A stretch of DNA of 64,000 nucleotides, taken from Bradyrhizobium sp. PSBB068. Lineage in GTDB: Bacteria > Pseudomonadota > Alphaproteobacteria > Rhizobiales > Xanthobacteraceae. The stretch spans positions 5,766,001 through 5,830,000 of the forward strand of contig CP069300.1 of NCBI GenBank assembly GCA_016839165.1, in the 5' to 3' direction. Within the stretch, counting starts at the first letter, position 1; the number at the start of each line of letters is the position of its first letter. The notes beneath the pieces were generated by a model. It was not told the origin of the DNA. It worked only from the letters and a program-made list of their open reading frames with translations, and did not search any database. Shown one piece after another: positions 18,753 through 28,248 of the stretch. The translations under genes and the position numbers were made by a program.

Positions 18753-19763
18753 TCAGGCGACCGCGCGCGCCGGCTTGGTTTCGAACTTGCCGTCGAGGAA
18801 GCCGGTCAGGCGCTGCCGGATGATCTGCTCGGCCTCTGTCATGATGCGATCGATCAGCTCCTTGACGGTCGGGATGTCGTGGATCAGGCCGACCACCATG
18901 CCGCAGCTCCAGGCCCCCGCATCCATCTCGCCGTCGATCATCACCTTCGGGTAGACGCCGGCGACCTGCTCGTGGATGTCCTCGATCTTGAGCCTGGCGC
19001 CCTTCTCGCGCTCGATCTCGAGCAGCTCATCGACGCCCTTGTTCTTCAGCACCCGCTCGGTGTTGCGTAGCGCGCGCATCACAAGCCGCGTGTCGAGCTC
19101 GTCTGCATCGAGCAGCGCCTGCTTCACGTTGGGATGAACAGGCGCTTCCTTGGTCGCAATGAAGCGCGTGCCCATGTTCATGCCGGACGCCCCCATCGAC
19201 AGCGCGGCAACGAGGCTGCGCGCATCCGCCATGCCGCCCGAAGCCACGAACGGGATCTTCAGCTCGTCAGCCGCGCGCGGCAGCAGGATCATGTTCGGGA
19301 TGTCGTCCTCGCCGGGATGGCCGCCGCACTCGAAGCCGTCGACGCTGACCGCATCGCAGCCGATCTTCTCGGCCTTCAGCGAGTGCCGCACCGAGGTGCA
19401 TTTGTGGATCACCTTGATGCCCGCCGCCTTCAGCGCCGGCATGTACTGCTCCGGGCTGCGGCCCGCGGTCTCCACCGCCTTGACGCCCCCCTCGCGGATC
19501 GCCGCGATATATTCCGGATAGGGCGGCGCGGTGAAGCTCGGCAGGAAGGTCAGGTTGACGCCGATCGGCTTGTCAGTCATGTCGCGGCAGCGCGCGATCT
19601 CCTTGGCCAGCAGCTCCGGCGTCCGCTGGGTCAGGCCGGTGATGATGCCGAGGCCGCCGGCGTTGGACACCGCGGCCGCCATCTCGGCGAAGCCGACATA
19701 ATGCATGCCGCCCTGGATGATCGGATGCTGGATACCGAATAGTTCAGTGATTGCTGTCTTCAC
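18753..19763 (-). CDS. Nitronate monooxygenase family FMN protein
   Basis: A 336-residue TIM-barrel flavoprotein of the NMO/2-nitropropane dioxygenase family. The N-terminal PIIQGGMHYVG is FMN-binding, CDAVSVDGFECGGHPGEDD carries the conserved GGHxG, and VASGGMADARSLVAALSMGASGMNMGTRF forms the phosphate site. In CoA catabolic operons members of this fold also act as enoyl-ACP/CoA reductases or decarboxylase partners, so a true nitronate activity is not implied. It is 21 bp after the thiolase gene. Confidence 0.85.
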   Translation of the reverse strand: MKTAITELFGIQHPIIQGGMHYVGFAEMAAAVSNAGGLGIITGLTQRTPELLAKEIARCRDMTDKPIGVNLTFLPSFTAPPYPEYIAAIREGGVKAVETAGRSPEQYMPALKAAGIKVIHKCTSVRHSLKAEKIGCDAVSVDGFECGGHPGEDDIPNMILLPRAADELKIPFVASGGMADARSLVAALSMGASGMNMGTRFIATKEAPVHPNVKQALLDADELDTRLVMRALRNTERVLKNKGVDELLEIEREKGARLKIEDIHEQVAGVYPKVMIDGEMDAGAWSCGMVVGLIHDIPTVKELIDRIMTEAEQIIRQRLTGFLDGKFETKPARAVA

Positions 19764-19784
19764 AAGTCTCTCCCGCGTTTCCGA

Positions 19785-20972
19785 TCAGTGGACGATCTCG
19801 AACAGACCGGCCGCGCCCATGCCGCCGCCGATGCACATGGTCACGACACCGTATTTGGCCTTGCGCCGGCGGCCCTCGATCAGCAGGTGACCGGTGAGCC
19901 GAGCGCCAGTCATGCCGTAGGGATGGCCGATCGCAATCGAGCCGCCGTTGACGTTCAGCTTCTCAGGATCGATGCCGAGCTTGTCGCGGCAATAGATCAC
20001 CTGCACCGCATAGGCCTCGTTGAGCTCCCAGAGATCGATGTCGTCGATCTTCAGATTATGCCGCTTCAACAGCCGCGGGATCGCGGCAACCGGGCCGACG
20101 CCCATCTCGTCCGGCTCGACGCCGGCGGCAACGAAACCACGGAAGATGCCGAGCGGCTTCAGCCCTTTCTGCGCAGCGATCCTGTCGCTCATGATCACGC
20201 AGGCCGAGGCACCGTCGGAGAGCTGGCTGGCATTGCCGGCGCTGATGGTCTTGCCCTCGAACACCGGCTTGATTTTTGCCAGGCCGTCCGCGGTGGTGTC
20301 CGGACGTGGACCTTCATCCTTGGCCAGAGTCACCTGCTGATAGCTGACTTCCTTGGTGTCCTTGTTGACCACGGCCATTCTGGTTGTGATCGGCACGATC
20401 TCGTCGTTGAAGCGGCCGCCCTGCAGCGCGGCGCCGACCCGCCGCTGGCATTCCAGGCTGTACTCGTCCTGCTTGTCGCGGCCGATCCCGTAACGCTCGG
20501 CGACGACCTCCGCCGTCTCCAGCATCGACATGTACATCTCGGGCTTCATCGCCATCAGCTCGTCGTCGACGGCGTGGAACCGGTTCATGTGCTCGTTCTG
20601 CACCAGACTGATCGACTCGATGCCGCCGCCGATCGCGATCTCGACGCCGTCAAGCATCACCGAGCGCGCCGCAACCGCGATCGCCTGCAGGCCGGAAGCG
20701 CATTGCCGGTCGATCGTGGTGCCGGCGACGGTGACTGGAAGTCCGGCGCGGATCGCGCCCTTGCGCGCGACGTTCATCACCATGGTGCCCTGCTGCATGG
20801 CGCAGCCCATCACCACGTCCTCGACCTCGCCGGGCGCTATGCCGGCGCGCTTCACCGCTTCCGCCATCACATGGCCGGCCAGGGTCGGGCCGTCGGTGTT
20901 GTTGAGCGCGCCCCGATAGGCCTTGCCGACGCCGGTACGCGCGGTGGAAACGATGACTGCATCTTGTGACAT
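19785..20972 (-). CDS. Acetyl-CoA acyltransferase (thiolase)
   Basis: A 395-residue thiolase. The nucleophilic Cys is in [17 protein letters not shown]. The second triad elements are [19 protein letters not shown] (His) and the C-terminal Cys in [16 protein letters not shown]. The ATG at 20972 is preferred over the 14-residue longer frame because the protein then begins [16 protein letters not shown] as in family members. It probably performs the final thiolytic step of the beta-oxidation-like pathway. It is 16 bp after an acyl-CoA dehydrogenase gene. Confidence 0.93.
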   Translation of the reverse strand: MSQDAVIVSTARTGVGKAYRGALNNTDGPTLAGHVMAEAVKRAGIAPGEVEDVVMGCAMQQGTMVMNVARKGAIRAGLPVTVAGTTIDRQCASGLQAIAVAARSVMLDGVEIAIGGGIESISLVQNEHMNRFHAVDDELMAMKPEMYMSMLETAEVVAERYGIGRDKQDEYSLECQRRVGAALQGGRFNDEIVPITTRMAVVNKDTKEVSYQQVTLAKDEGPRPDTTADGLAKIKPVFEGKTISAGNASQLSDGASACVIMSDRIAAQKGLKPLGIFRGFVAAGVEPDEMGVGPVAAIPRLLKRHNLKIDDIDLWELNEAYAVQVIYCRDKLGIDPEKLNVNGGSIAIGHPYGMTGARLTGHLLIEGRRRKAKYGVVTMCIGGGMGAAGLFEIVH

Positions 20973-20988
20973 GCTTGCCTCTCTGGCT

Positions 20989-22119
20989 TTAAGCGGCCGC
21001 GTCGAGCTGCGCATAGCGCAGCACGTGATAGGCGGGATCGCCGAACTGGATGTTGATGGAGGAAATCCGCTTGAAATAATGACCGACGTTCAGCTCGTCG
21101 GTCATGCCCATGCCGCCGTGCAGTTGCACCGCCTGATCTGCCACGAACTTGCCGGCATAGCCGATCTTGGACTTGGCGCCCGAAGCCAGCCGCGAGAGGC
21201 CGGCCTCACCCTCGCTGAGGCTGAGCGACAGATGCTGCATCAGCGACAGCGCCTCCTGATGCGCGATGAACATGTCGACCATCCGGTGCTGCAGCACCTG
21301 GAAGCTGCCGATCGTGACGCCGAACTGCTTGCGCGTCTTGGAATATTCCAGTGTCGCGTCGTTCAGCTCGCCGATCGCGCCGACCGCCTCGGCACAGAGC
21401 GCACCGATCGCGCGGTTGCGGCAGGCTTCCAGCGCGGCGACGCCCTCGCCTTCCTTGCCGAGCAATTCTCCACGCACGCCGCGCAGGCTGATCTCGGCGG
21501 CACGGCGTCCGTCGATCGTCTTGAAGCTGGTTAGATCGAGATTGGCGGCACGGCGATCGACCACGAACAGGCTGACGCCGCCGCGATCATGACGATGGCC
21601 CGAGGTGCGGGCAGAAACGACGAGATGATCCGCCCATGGCGCAGCCACGACCGCCGTCTTCTCCCCGGTGAGCACATAGTCGTCGCCATACCGTCGCGCG
21701 GTCGTGGTGACGGTCGCGAGATCGAAGCGCGAGCCCTTCTCGGTCCAGGCCAGCGTCCAGAGCTTCGATCCCGCAATGATATCGGCGATGTAGGCCTGCT
21801 TCTGCGCCTCGGAACCCGCCCGCTCGATCAGGCTGCCGGCCACCACGACCGTCTCGACGAACGGTTCGACCACGAGATGCCGGCCGAACTCGTGCATGAT
21901 GATCATGGTCGACAGCGGCCCGCCGCTGAGCCCGCCGACGGCTTCCGAGAACGGCGCGGCGAGCAGGCCGAGCTCGGCGAATTCATCCCATTGCCTGCGG
22001 CCAAGCCCCTCCTCGCTCGCAACGATCTTGCGGCGGGCGTCGAAATCATACTGGTCGCGTAGCATCCGCTGCACGCTGGACCGCAACAATTCCTGCTCTT
22101 CCGTGAACTGTATATCCAT
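20989..22119 (-). CDS. Acyl-CoA dehydrogenase (subunit-like, smaller paralogue)
   Basis: A 376-residue acyl-CoA dehydrogenase family flavoprotein: the N-terminal helical domain [20 protein letters not shown], a middle beta domain, and C-terminal [21 protein letters not shown] where the FAD-binding GGxG lies. The catalytic glutamate position of classic enzymes is not evident. Paired adjacent dehydrogenases of unequal length are known to form heterotetramers in sterol and cyclic-acid catabolism; this pair could be similar. It lies 21 bp after the other subunit. Confidence 0.88.
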   Translation of the reverse strand: MDIQFTEEQELLRSSVQRMLRDQYDFDARRKIVASEEGLGRRQWDEFAELGLLAAPFSEAVGGLSGGPLSTMIIMHEFGRHLVVEPFVETVVVAGSLIERAGSEAQKQAYIADIIAGSKLWTLAWTEKGSRFDLATVTTTARRYGDDYVLTGEKTAVVAAPWADHLVVSARTSGHRHDRGGVSLFVVDRRAANLDLTSFKTIDGRRAAEISLRGVRGELLGKEGEGVAALEACRNRAIGALCAEAVGAIGELNDATLEYSKTRKQFGVTIGSFQVLQHRMVDMFIAHQEALSLMQHLSLSLSEGEAGLSRLASGAKSKIGYAGKFVADQAVQLHGGMGMTDELNVGHYFKRISSINIQFGDPAYHVLRYAQLDAAA

Positions 22120-22140
22120 CCGATCCTCGTTGCCTTGTAG

Positions 22141-23322
22141 CTAGAGACCAAGCACCGCCTTGGCGATGATGTTGCGCTGGATCTCGTTCGATCCGCCGTA
22201 GATCGAAAGCTTGCGCGAGTTGAGATATTTCTCCGACGCCGTATGGCCGTAGTCCGGGCCTGGCATGAAGTGATTGGCGCTGACCGGATGCTCGCGGATC
22301 GCAAGCCCGTAATTGCCGATCGCCCGATGCGTGAGCTCGGTGATATTCTGGAAGATCTCGGTGCCGCGGATCTTGAACAGCGAGGCCGCAGGCCCCGGAT
22401 CGATGCCGCGGGCCATCTGGGCGACGACGCGAAGCTCGGTCGCCTCGAGCGCCAGCACGTCGAGCTCGACGCGGGCGATGTCCCGGATGAATTCCAGATG
22501 CGCCGGATCGTCTTCCGGGATCTCGGCCTTCACGATTGTCTTCAGCAGGTTGAGATACCGCGTCGAGCGGCCGATGCCGGCCATGCTGGTGCGCTCATTG
22601 CCGAGCAGGAACTTGGCGTAGGTCCAGCCCTTATTCTCCTCGCCGATCAGGTTCTCGGCGGGGACCCGGACGTTCTCCAGGAAAACGTCGTTGACCTCGT
22701 GCGAGCCGTCGATGGTGATGATCGGACGCACGGTGACGCCCGGCGATTTCATGTCGATCAGCAGGAACGAGATGCCGGATTGCGGCTTGGCGGCGGGATC
22801 GGTCCGGACCAGGCAGAAGATCCAGTCGGCGTGCTGCGCCAGCGTGGTCCAGGTCTTGTGGCCGTTGACGATGTAGTGGTCGCCATCGCGCACCGCTTTG
22901 GTGCGAACGGTGGCGAGATCGGAGCCGGAGCCCGGCTCCGAATAGCCCTGGCACCACCAGTCCTCGCCGGAGAGAATCCGCGGCAGGAACTTCGCCTTCT
23001 GCGTCGCATTGCCGAAAGTGTAGATGACCGGGCCGACCATGGTGACGCTGAATGCCAGCGGCGGCATGGTGCCGGCGCGTGTCGTCTCCTGCTCGAAGAT
23101 GAAACGGCGGGTGATCGACCAACCCGGCCCGCCATATTCCTTCGGCCAGAGCGGCGCGATCCAGCCCTTCTTGTGCAGGATGCGATGCCACAACAACATC
23201 TGCTCCTTGGAGAGATCGGTCTCCGGATTGGCGACGCGCATCTCCGCCGGATAATTGTCCTTGATGAAGGCGCGAACCTCGTCGCGAAACGCCGCATCTT
23301 CAGGGGATAGCGCGAGCTCCAT
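22141..23322 (-). CDS. Acyl-CoA dehydrogenase (larger paralogue)
   Basis: A 393-residue acyl-CoA dehydrogenase. Visible are PLWPKEYGGPGWS, the FAD/substrate motif WCQGYSEPGSGSDLATVRT, the beta-domain KTWTTLAQHADWIFCLVRT, and C-terminal YGGSNEIQRNIIAKAVLGL, the canonical signature region. It introduces a 2,3-double bond into an acyl-CoA and passes electrons to ETF. It is first of the dehydrogenase pair, 12 bp after the SDR gene. The size and WxQGYSEPGSGSD motif match members acting on bulky or cyclic acyl-CoAs. Confidence 0.92.
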   Translation of the reverse strand: MELALSPEDAAFRDEVRAFIKDNYPAEMRVANPETDLSKEQMLLWHRILHKKGWIAPLWPKEYGGPGWSITRRFIFEQETTRAGTMPPLAFSVTMVGPVIYTFGNATQKAKFLPRILSGEDWWCQGYSEPGSGSDLATVRTKAVRDGDHYIVNGHKTWTTLAQHADWIFCLVRTDPAAKPQSGISFLLIDMKSPGVTVRPIITIDGSHEVNDVFLENVRVPAENLIGEENKGWTYAKFLLGNERTSMAGIGRSTRYLNLLKTIVKAEIPEDDPAHLEFIRDIARVELDVLALEATELRVVAQMARGIDPGPAASLFKIRGTEIFQNITELTHRAIGNYGLAIREHPVSANHFMPGPDYGHTASEKYLNSRKLSIYGGSNEIQRNIIAKAVLGL

Positions 23323-23334
23323 CGGACCTGCTCC

Positions 23335-24072
23335 TTACCACTTCTCGCCGAAGGGCCGGATTTCGAGTTCGAAGGTCCAGGCGCTCTTCGGCTGCTGGTA
23401 GAGCTGCCAATATGACGCGGCGACCGAGGCCGGCGGCATCAGCAGATCGGGATTGTCGAGCGCGTTCGGACCGAGCGCCTCGATGCGGCGCTGCCGCACC
23501 CATTCGGTATCGACGCCGGAATCGATGATCAGATGCGCGACATGGATGTTCTTCGGTCCGAGCTCGCGCGCCATCGCCTGCGCCACCGCACGCAGGCCGA
23601 ACTTGGCGCTGGCAAAGGCGGCATAGCCGCTGCTCCCGCGCAGCGAGGCGGTGGCGCCGGTGAAAAAGATGTTGCCCTCGCCGCGCGCCGTCATCAGCCG
23701 CGCCGCCTCGCGCCCGGCCAGGAAGCCAGAGTAGCAGGCCATTTCCCAAACCTTGCGGAACACGCGCTCCGTGGTCTCGAGGATCGGGAAATTGACGTTG
23801 GCGCCGATGTTGAAGATGCAGACCTCGAGCGGCGCATGCTTGTCGGCGTCGTTGAGGAAGGCGGTGATCTCTTCCTCCTTGCGCGCATCGAGCGAGCGCG
23901 CATGGATCTCGCCGCCGGCCGCCTCGATCTCCTTGACCAGCGGCGCGAGCTTGTCGCCGTTGCGGCGGCCGGCGAAGATCGTGAAGCCCTCGGAAGCGAA
24001 CTTCTTGGCGATCTCGCCGCCGATGAAATCACCGGCACCAATGACGGCAACCGTCTTGTTTCTCTTCTGCAT
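23335..24072 (-). CDS. Short-chain dehydrogenase/reductase
   Basis: A 245-residue SDR with cofactor motif VIGAGDFIGGEIAKKFASEG and NIGAN replacing NNAG. The YxxxK region reads GYAAFASAKFGLRAVAQ, in which the usual Tyr is shifted or replaced. Its C-terminus WTFELEIRPFGEKW is almost the same as that of the SDR at 15193. Such divergent SDRs are common in acyl-CoA operons. It is 52 bp after the ligase gene. Confidence 0.86.
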   Translation of the reverse strand: MQKRNKTVAVIGAGDFIGGEIAKKFASEGFTIFAGRRNGDKLAPLVKEIEAAGGEIHARSLDARKEEEITAFLNDADKHAPLEVCIFNIGANVNFPILETTERVFRKVWEMACYSGFLAGREAARLMTARGEGNIFFTGATASLRGSSGYAAFASAKFGLRAVAQAMARELGPKNIHVAHLIIDSGVDTEWVRQRRIEALGPNALDNPDLLMPPASVAASYWQLYQQPKSAWTFELEIRPFGEKW

Positions 24073-24124
24073 GGTGTACTCCGGTTCTGTTTGTGTGAAC
24101 TGTCTTGCTCCGACGCCGGCAGCC

Positions 24125-25672
24125 TCAGCTGCGCAGCGATTCCGCCAGCTTGTGCTTCAACAGCTTGCCCGTCGATGTCGCGGGCAGCGCGTCCATCAGG
24201 ATAATCTCCGACGGGCGCTTGTACGAGGTGAGTTGCGGGGCAACATGGGCCATCAGGTCCGCCACAGTTGCCGTCGAGCCCTTGATCAGCTGCACGAAGG
24301 CGACGACCTCCTCATTGCCCTCGACCGGCCGGCCGACCACGGCGCACTGCACAACAGCGTCATGCGTGCTCAGCACCGCCTCGATCTCGGCCGGATAGAC
24401 GTTGAACCCGGAACGGATGATCATCTCCTTGGTGCGCCCGACGATGTAGAGGACGCCATCCTGGAAGCGGGCCAGATCGCCGGTATTGAACCAGCCGTCG
24501 GGGTCGATCGCCTTGGCGGTCAGATCGGGCGCACGGTAATAGCCACGCATCACGTTCGGTCCGCGGACGTGGAGCTCGCCGACCTCCCCGTCAGCGACCG
24601 GCTTGAGATCGCGGTCGACCAGCTTTGCTTCGAGGCCCGGCATGACTGCGCCGACGGCGTGGTCGGAGCGCGGATTGTCGGGCCGGACGCCGGAGATGCC
24701 GGGCGAGCATTCGGTGATGCCATAGCCGTTGAGCAACGGCAGGCCGAGCTCCTGCTCGACCCGGGTCTTGAGCTCGAGGTCGAGCGGCGCGCCGGCCACC
24801 GAGATCACGCGCAACCGGCCGCGATCGAGCTTCGGCAGACCCGCGTTGCGGCGATATTCGAGCAGGCGCTGATAGGTCGCTGGCACGCCATTCAGGATCG
24901 TGATGCCCTCTTCAGTCATCGCCTTGACCAGCGCCGCCGGATCGTATTTGGCGACCAGGCGCACGGTGGCGCCGACCATCAAGGTCATCGTCAGCAGCGA
25001 GATGCCGACGATATGCGAGATCGGCAGCACGCAATACTGCACGTCATCGGCCGTCATCTTGCGGAAGCCCGCGGTGCCCCGGGCGCTGAACAGGAGATTG
25101 CGGTGCGTCAGCATCACGCCTTTTGGCGTGCCCGTGGTGCCGGACGTATAGATGAGGACCGCGACCTGGTCGGCGCCATCGGCCTCGACCGGCTCGGCAA
25201 TCGTTGCCAGGTTCAAGCTGGTGACGGCGACGCCGTGGAGCGGGCCGACATCCTGCACGACAGCCTCATAGCGCGCGGCATGGGCGGCAGCTTCCTGCGA
25301 CACCTCGGCGGTCAGCAACACGCGGCGGGCGCCGCTGTGATCCCTGATCTGGTCGAGCTCACGGGGCGACAGTCGGGGATTGACCACGATCGACCAGACA
25401 TCGAGCCGGCTCGCCGCCAGCAGCAGGCAGGCGAGCGGGATCGAATTCTCGCTCACGATCATCATGCGGTCGCCGGGGCGGATACCCAGCGCCTGCAAGG
25501 CGTCGGCGACGCGACTGACTGCCCCATCGAGCTCGCGATAGGTCAGGCGCGTACTGTCGTCGATCAGCGCCGGGTGATCCGGCGTCGCCGCGACGTGATA
25601 ATCGATCACCTCATGGATCCGGTTCGGCAGGCCTTCCACACTTCCTTCGACAATCTGGATCGACGCCGGCAC
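24125..25672 (-). CDS. Acyl-CoA synthetase (class I adenylate-forming ligase)
   Basis: A 515-residue AMP-binding enzyme. The P-loop AVLIYTSGTTGTPKGVMLTH, LNGYGITECSPG, the ATP-binding GWFNTGDLARFQDGVLYIVGR and the hinge/Lys motif ATSTGKLLKHKL are all present. I chose GTG at 25672 because AGGGAGG lies 6 bases before it; the frame to 25867 runs over the neighbouring gene and has a nonsense-like leader. It likely activates the pathway acid as its CoA thioester, making it the entry enzyme of the operon. Confidence 0.92.
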   Translation of the reverse strand: MPASIQIVEGSVEGLPNRIHEVIDYHVAATPDHPALIDDSTRLTYRELDGAVSRVADALQALGIRPGDRMMIVSENSIPLACLLLAASRLDVWSIVVNPRLSPRELDQIRDHSGARRVLLTAEVSQEAAAHAARYEAVVQDVGPLHGVAVTSLNLATIAEPVEADGADQVAVLIYTSGTTGTPKGVMLTHRNLLFSARGTAGFRKMTADDVQYCVLPISHIVGISLLTMTLMVGATVRLVAKYDPAALVKAMTEEGITILNGVPATYQRLLEYRRNAGLPKLDRGRLRVISVAGAPLDLELKTRVEQELGLPLLNGYGITECSPGISGVRPDNPRSDHAVGAVMPGLEAKLVDRDLKPVADGEVGELHVRGPNVMRGYYRAPDLTAKAIDPDGWFNTGDLARFQDGVLYIVGRTKEMIIRSGFNVYPAEIEAVLSTHDAVVQCAVVGRPVEGNEEVVAFVQLIKGSTATVADLMAHVAPQLTSYKRPSEIILMDALPATSTGKLLKHKLAESLRS

Positions 25673-25730
25673 TGAAACCTCCCTGTCGCAGCCCTTCGGG
25701 CTTGATTTGTTGTGTTGAGGAATTTCCTGC

Positions 25731-26369
25731 TCAGGCGGTCCTGCGCCGCCCGGCAGCCAGCTGCGCCACGATCTCGTCCTCGACCTCGCGCAAACGGTCC
25801 TTGCCGAAGAATATCTCGTCGCCGACAAAGAAGGTCGGTGACCCGAACGAGCCGCGAGCCACGGCATTGCTGGTGTTCTCGATCAGCTTCTTCTTCACCT
25901 CGTCCTGCTGCGCGCGGGCGATGATGCGATCGATGTCGAGGCCCGAGGACAGGAACGCTTCGCGGAACACCTGCGGATCGTCCATCTTCTTGGGCTCGGA
26001 CCACATGTGGTGATAGGCAGCGCGGAAATAAGGCTCGAACAGGCCCTCGAAATCGGCGGCGACGACGCCGCGCATCAGCATCAGCGTGTTGACCGGGAAG
26101 AACGGGTTCGACTTGAACGTCGTGATGTTGTGGCGGCGCAGGAAGCGCTCGGTTTCGAGCGCGTTGTATTCGGGCTTGTTCTTGATGCCGCGCAGGGACT
26201 CGCCGGGCGACATGTTGCCGGTCGCCTTGTAGACGCCGCCGAGCAGCACCGGGACATAGTCGAACTTGACGCCGGTGCGCTTCTCGATCCCAGGCAGCGC
26301 AAGCTCGGCGAGATAGGCGTTCGGACTTCCGAAATCGAAGTGGAATTCGACCTTGAGCGGAGCAGCCAT
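25731..26369 (-). CDS. DsbA-family oxidoreductase, HCCA-isomerase/kappa-GST-like
   Basis: A 212-residue protein of the 2-hydroxychromene-2-carboxylate isomerase/kappa-GST group: FHFDFGSPNAYLAELALPGIEKRTG carries the conserved SPN(A/S)Y motif, and GSFGSPTFFVGDEIFFGKDRLREVE is the C-terminal thioredoxin half. The ATG at 26369 is preceded by an AAGGGAAGGG stretch. In naphthalene catabolism the enzyme is glutathione-dependent; here the substrate is unknown. It is the first gene of the operon and faces the HxlR regulator across a region with two operator-like palindromes. Confidence 0.87.
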   Translation of the reverse strand: MAAPLKVEFHFDFGSPNAYLAELALPGIEKRTGVKFDYVPVLLGGVYKATGNMSPGESLRGIKNKPEYNALETERFLRRHNITTFKSNPFFPVNTLMLMRGVVAADFEGLFEPYFRAAYHHMWSEPKKMDDPQVFREAFLSSGLDIDRIIARAQQDEVKKKLIENTSNAVARGSFGSPTFFVGDEIFFGKDRLREVEDEIVAQLAAGRRRTA

Positions 26370-26436
26370 GGAACGCCCTTCCCTTCGATGCGCAGCGCTC
26401 GTCCGTCGCCACCGGTTGATCGTGGCCCGAACCATA

Positions 26437-26453
26437 AGTTCTATTTTAGAACT
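26437..26453. promoter_or_regulatory. 17-bp palindrome, probable HxlR operator 1
   Basis: AGTTCTATTTTAGAACT has perfect 7-bp arms around TTT. It lies 68-84 bases before the DsbA-family gene, in the divergent region with the HxlR gene. A near-copy sits 87 bp away at 26524. Confidence 0.65.
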
Positions 26454-26523
26454 GTCAATATGATATTTGTCATCCAATGCGCGACAGGCGGCCACTTTGG
26501 AAGCATCCTATTGAAACAACGTC

Positions 26524-26540
26524 AGTTCTGTTTTAGAATT
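26524..26540. promoter_or_regulatory. 17-bp palindrome, probable HxlR operator 2
   Basis: AGTTCTGTTTTAGAATT differs from operator 1 at two positions and lies 38-54 bases before the HxlR start, suitable for autoregulation. Confidence 0.6.
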
Positions 26541-26577
26541 TGGTTTGCGATATCGTTGCAGTGTGCAGGAGACGCCG

Positions 26578-27090
26578 ATGAAATGGGATGCACTCGAGGA
26601 GGAGCCATGCTCGCTTGCCCGCACGGTCGCCGTGATCGGCGACCGCTGGAGCCTGCTGATCCTGCGCGAATGTTTCCTGCGCATCCGCAGGTTCGATGAC
26701 TTCCAGGCCTCGCTCGGGATCACCCGGCATCTGCTCGCCGACCGGCTGAAGAAGCTGGTGCGGTTCGGCGTGCTGCGCAAGATTCCCTATTCCGAGGCGC
26801 CGAAGCGCTACGAGTACATCCTGACGCAGAAGGGGCTCGATCTCTATCCGATCATCATGTCGATCGTGCACTGGGGCAACGTCCACATGGTCGACGCGCG
26901 CGGCCGGCCGATGCTGCACGAACACAAGAGCTGCAAGAAGATGTTCGATCCGGTCATGGTCTGCTCGGAATGCGGCGAGCCGCTGAGCGCGAAGAGCGTC
27001 CATGTGCATCCGGGCCCCGGCGCGCGGCGGTCGTCACCGGTGCATGCGAGGGCGCAGGAGCGCGCCAAGCGAGGCGCTGAATCGACTTAA
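26578..27090 (+). CDS. HxlR family transcriptional regulator with C-terminal Cys motif
   Basis: A 170-residue winged-helix regulator: CSLARTVAVIGDRWSLLILRECF begins the HxlR domain, FDDFQASLGITRHLLADRLKKLV is the recognition helix region and YEYILTQKGLDLYPI the wing. The C-terminus adds a segment beyond the usual 110-residue core with SCKKMF and VCSECGEPL, a possible metal site. The ATG at 26578 has GGAG 7 bases upstream. It is divergent from the catabolic operon and probably controls it, with an effector that may be a pathway CoA ester or acid (inference). Confidence 0.9.
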   Translation: MKWDALEEEPCSLARTVAVIGDRWSLLILRECFLRIRRFDDFQASLGITRHLLADRLKKLVRFGVLRKIPYSEAPKRYEYILTQKGLDLYPIIMSIVHWGNVHMVDARGRPMLHEHKSCKKMFDPVMVCSECGEPLSAKSVHVHPGPGARRSSPVHARAQERAKRGAEST

Positions 27091-27103
27091 ATCCTGTCGT
27101 CCC

Positions 27104-28147
27104 TTACTTGACCAGCGTCGCGCCGGTCTCCGGATGCTGCAGCCAGCCGAGCAGCGCCGCGTGGAAGCGCGCGGGCGCCTGGATCTGCGGCGAATGGCCG
27201 AGATCCGGGAATTCGATCAGCTGGATATGCGGGATCCGCTTCGCGGCTTCCTTGCCGAGCACCGGATAATTGCCGAGCGTCTTGCGGATCTCCGGCGGCG
27301 CGGTGTCCTTGGCGATCGCTGTGGTGTCCTTGTCGCCGATCACGAGCAGCGTCGGCGGCGCGATCCGCTCGAATTCGTAGAACACCGGCTGGGTCGCAAT
27401 CATGTCGTAGAGCCGCGCCGAGCTCGACGCCACGGCGGCGCGGCCCTCGCCGCGATACATGCCCGCCAGCATCTGCACCCACACCTCGTAGGACGGATCC
27501 CAGGTGTCGGCATAGTAGGTCGCGCGCTCATAGGCGCGGATGCTGTCGGCGGTGACGCGGGTCTCGCGCTGCATCCAGCCGTCGAGGCTGAGCCACGGCA
27601 CGCCCTTGACCTTCCAGTCTTCGAGGCCGATCGGATCGACCAGCACCAGGCGGTCGGTGGCGTCCGGATACATCAGCGCGTAGCGGATCGCGAGCATGCC
27701 GCCGGTCGAGTGGCCGACCATGATCGAATGCTCGATCCCGAGCGAGGCGAGCAGCGCGCGGCTGTTGCTGGCGAGTTGCTGGAAGGTGAACTGGTAGCGT
27801 TCCGGCTTACTGGATTTGCAGAAGCCGATCTGGTCCGGCGCGATCACGCGATAGCCGGCGCCGCTGAGCGCCTTGATGGTGCCGTCCCAGGTCGCGGCGC
27901 AGAAATTCTTGCCGTGCAGCAGCACCGCGGTCTGGCCGTTCGGCGTCGAAGGCTTGACGTCGAGATAGGCCATGTCGAGCTCCTGCCCCTGCGAGCTGAA
28001 ACGATAATGCTCGACCGGATAGGGATAGTCGAAACCCTGCAGTTCCGGTCCGTAGGCCGGCTCGGCGGCCGACTGCGCCAGCGCGTTCGAGGCACCGAAC
28101 GCGACGGTCGCGGCGACGACAAGATAAGACAGGGTTTTCATGTGCAT
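27104..28147 (-). CDS. Secreted alpha/beta hydrolase
   Basis: A 347-residue protein with a signal peptide (MKTLSYLVVAATVAFGASNALA). The alpha/beta-hydrolase core has the oxyanion HGKNF segment, the nucleophile elbow GHSTGG (Ser147), and a C-terminal DLGHSPQ carrying the catalytic His. A candidate acid Asp lies in LLVIGDKDTTA. The start may instead be the ATG two codons downstream (28141), which has better ribosome-site spacing. It is convergent with the HxlR gene. The substrate is unknown; a periplasmic esterase or epoxide-hydrolase-like activity is plausible. Confidence 0.88.
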   Translation of the reverse strand: MHMKTLSYLVVAATVAFGASNALAQSAAEPAYGPELQGFDYPYPVEHYRFSSQGQELDMAYLDVKPSTPNGQTAVLLHGKNFCAATWDGTIKALSGAGYRVIAPDQIGFCKSSKPERYQFTFQQLASNSRALLASLGIEHSIMVGHSTGGMLAIRYALMYPDATDRLVLVDPIGLEDWKVKGVPWLSLDGWMQRETRVTADSIRAYERATYYADTWDPSYEVWVQMLAGMYRGEGRAAVASSSARLYDMIATQPVFYEFERIAPPTLLVIGDKDTTAIAKDTAPPEIRKTLGNYPVLGKEAAKRIPHIQLIEFPDLGHSPQIQAPARFHAALLGWLQHPETGATLVK

Positions 28148-28248
28148 CTCAGACGATCCAGCAATTAGGGGCGATCTCGTGATGCCGTAGCCGAACGCAT
28201 CGGCGCCTTCCAGCGCCGATGGATGATTTGTTCGTGATCGGCGTAAAA

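Noticed and set aside
22243..23310. Long plus-strand frame over an acyl-CoA dehydrogenase gene
   Set aside because: Antisense shadow of a gene with complete dehydrogenase signatures.
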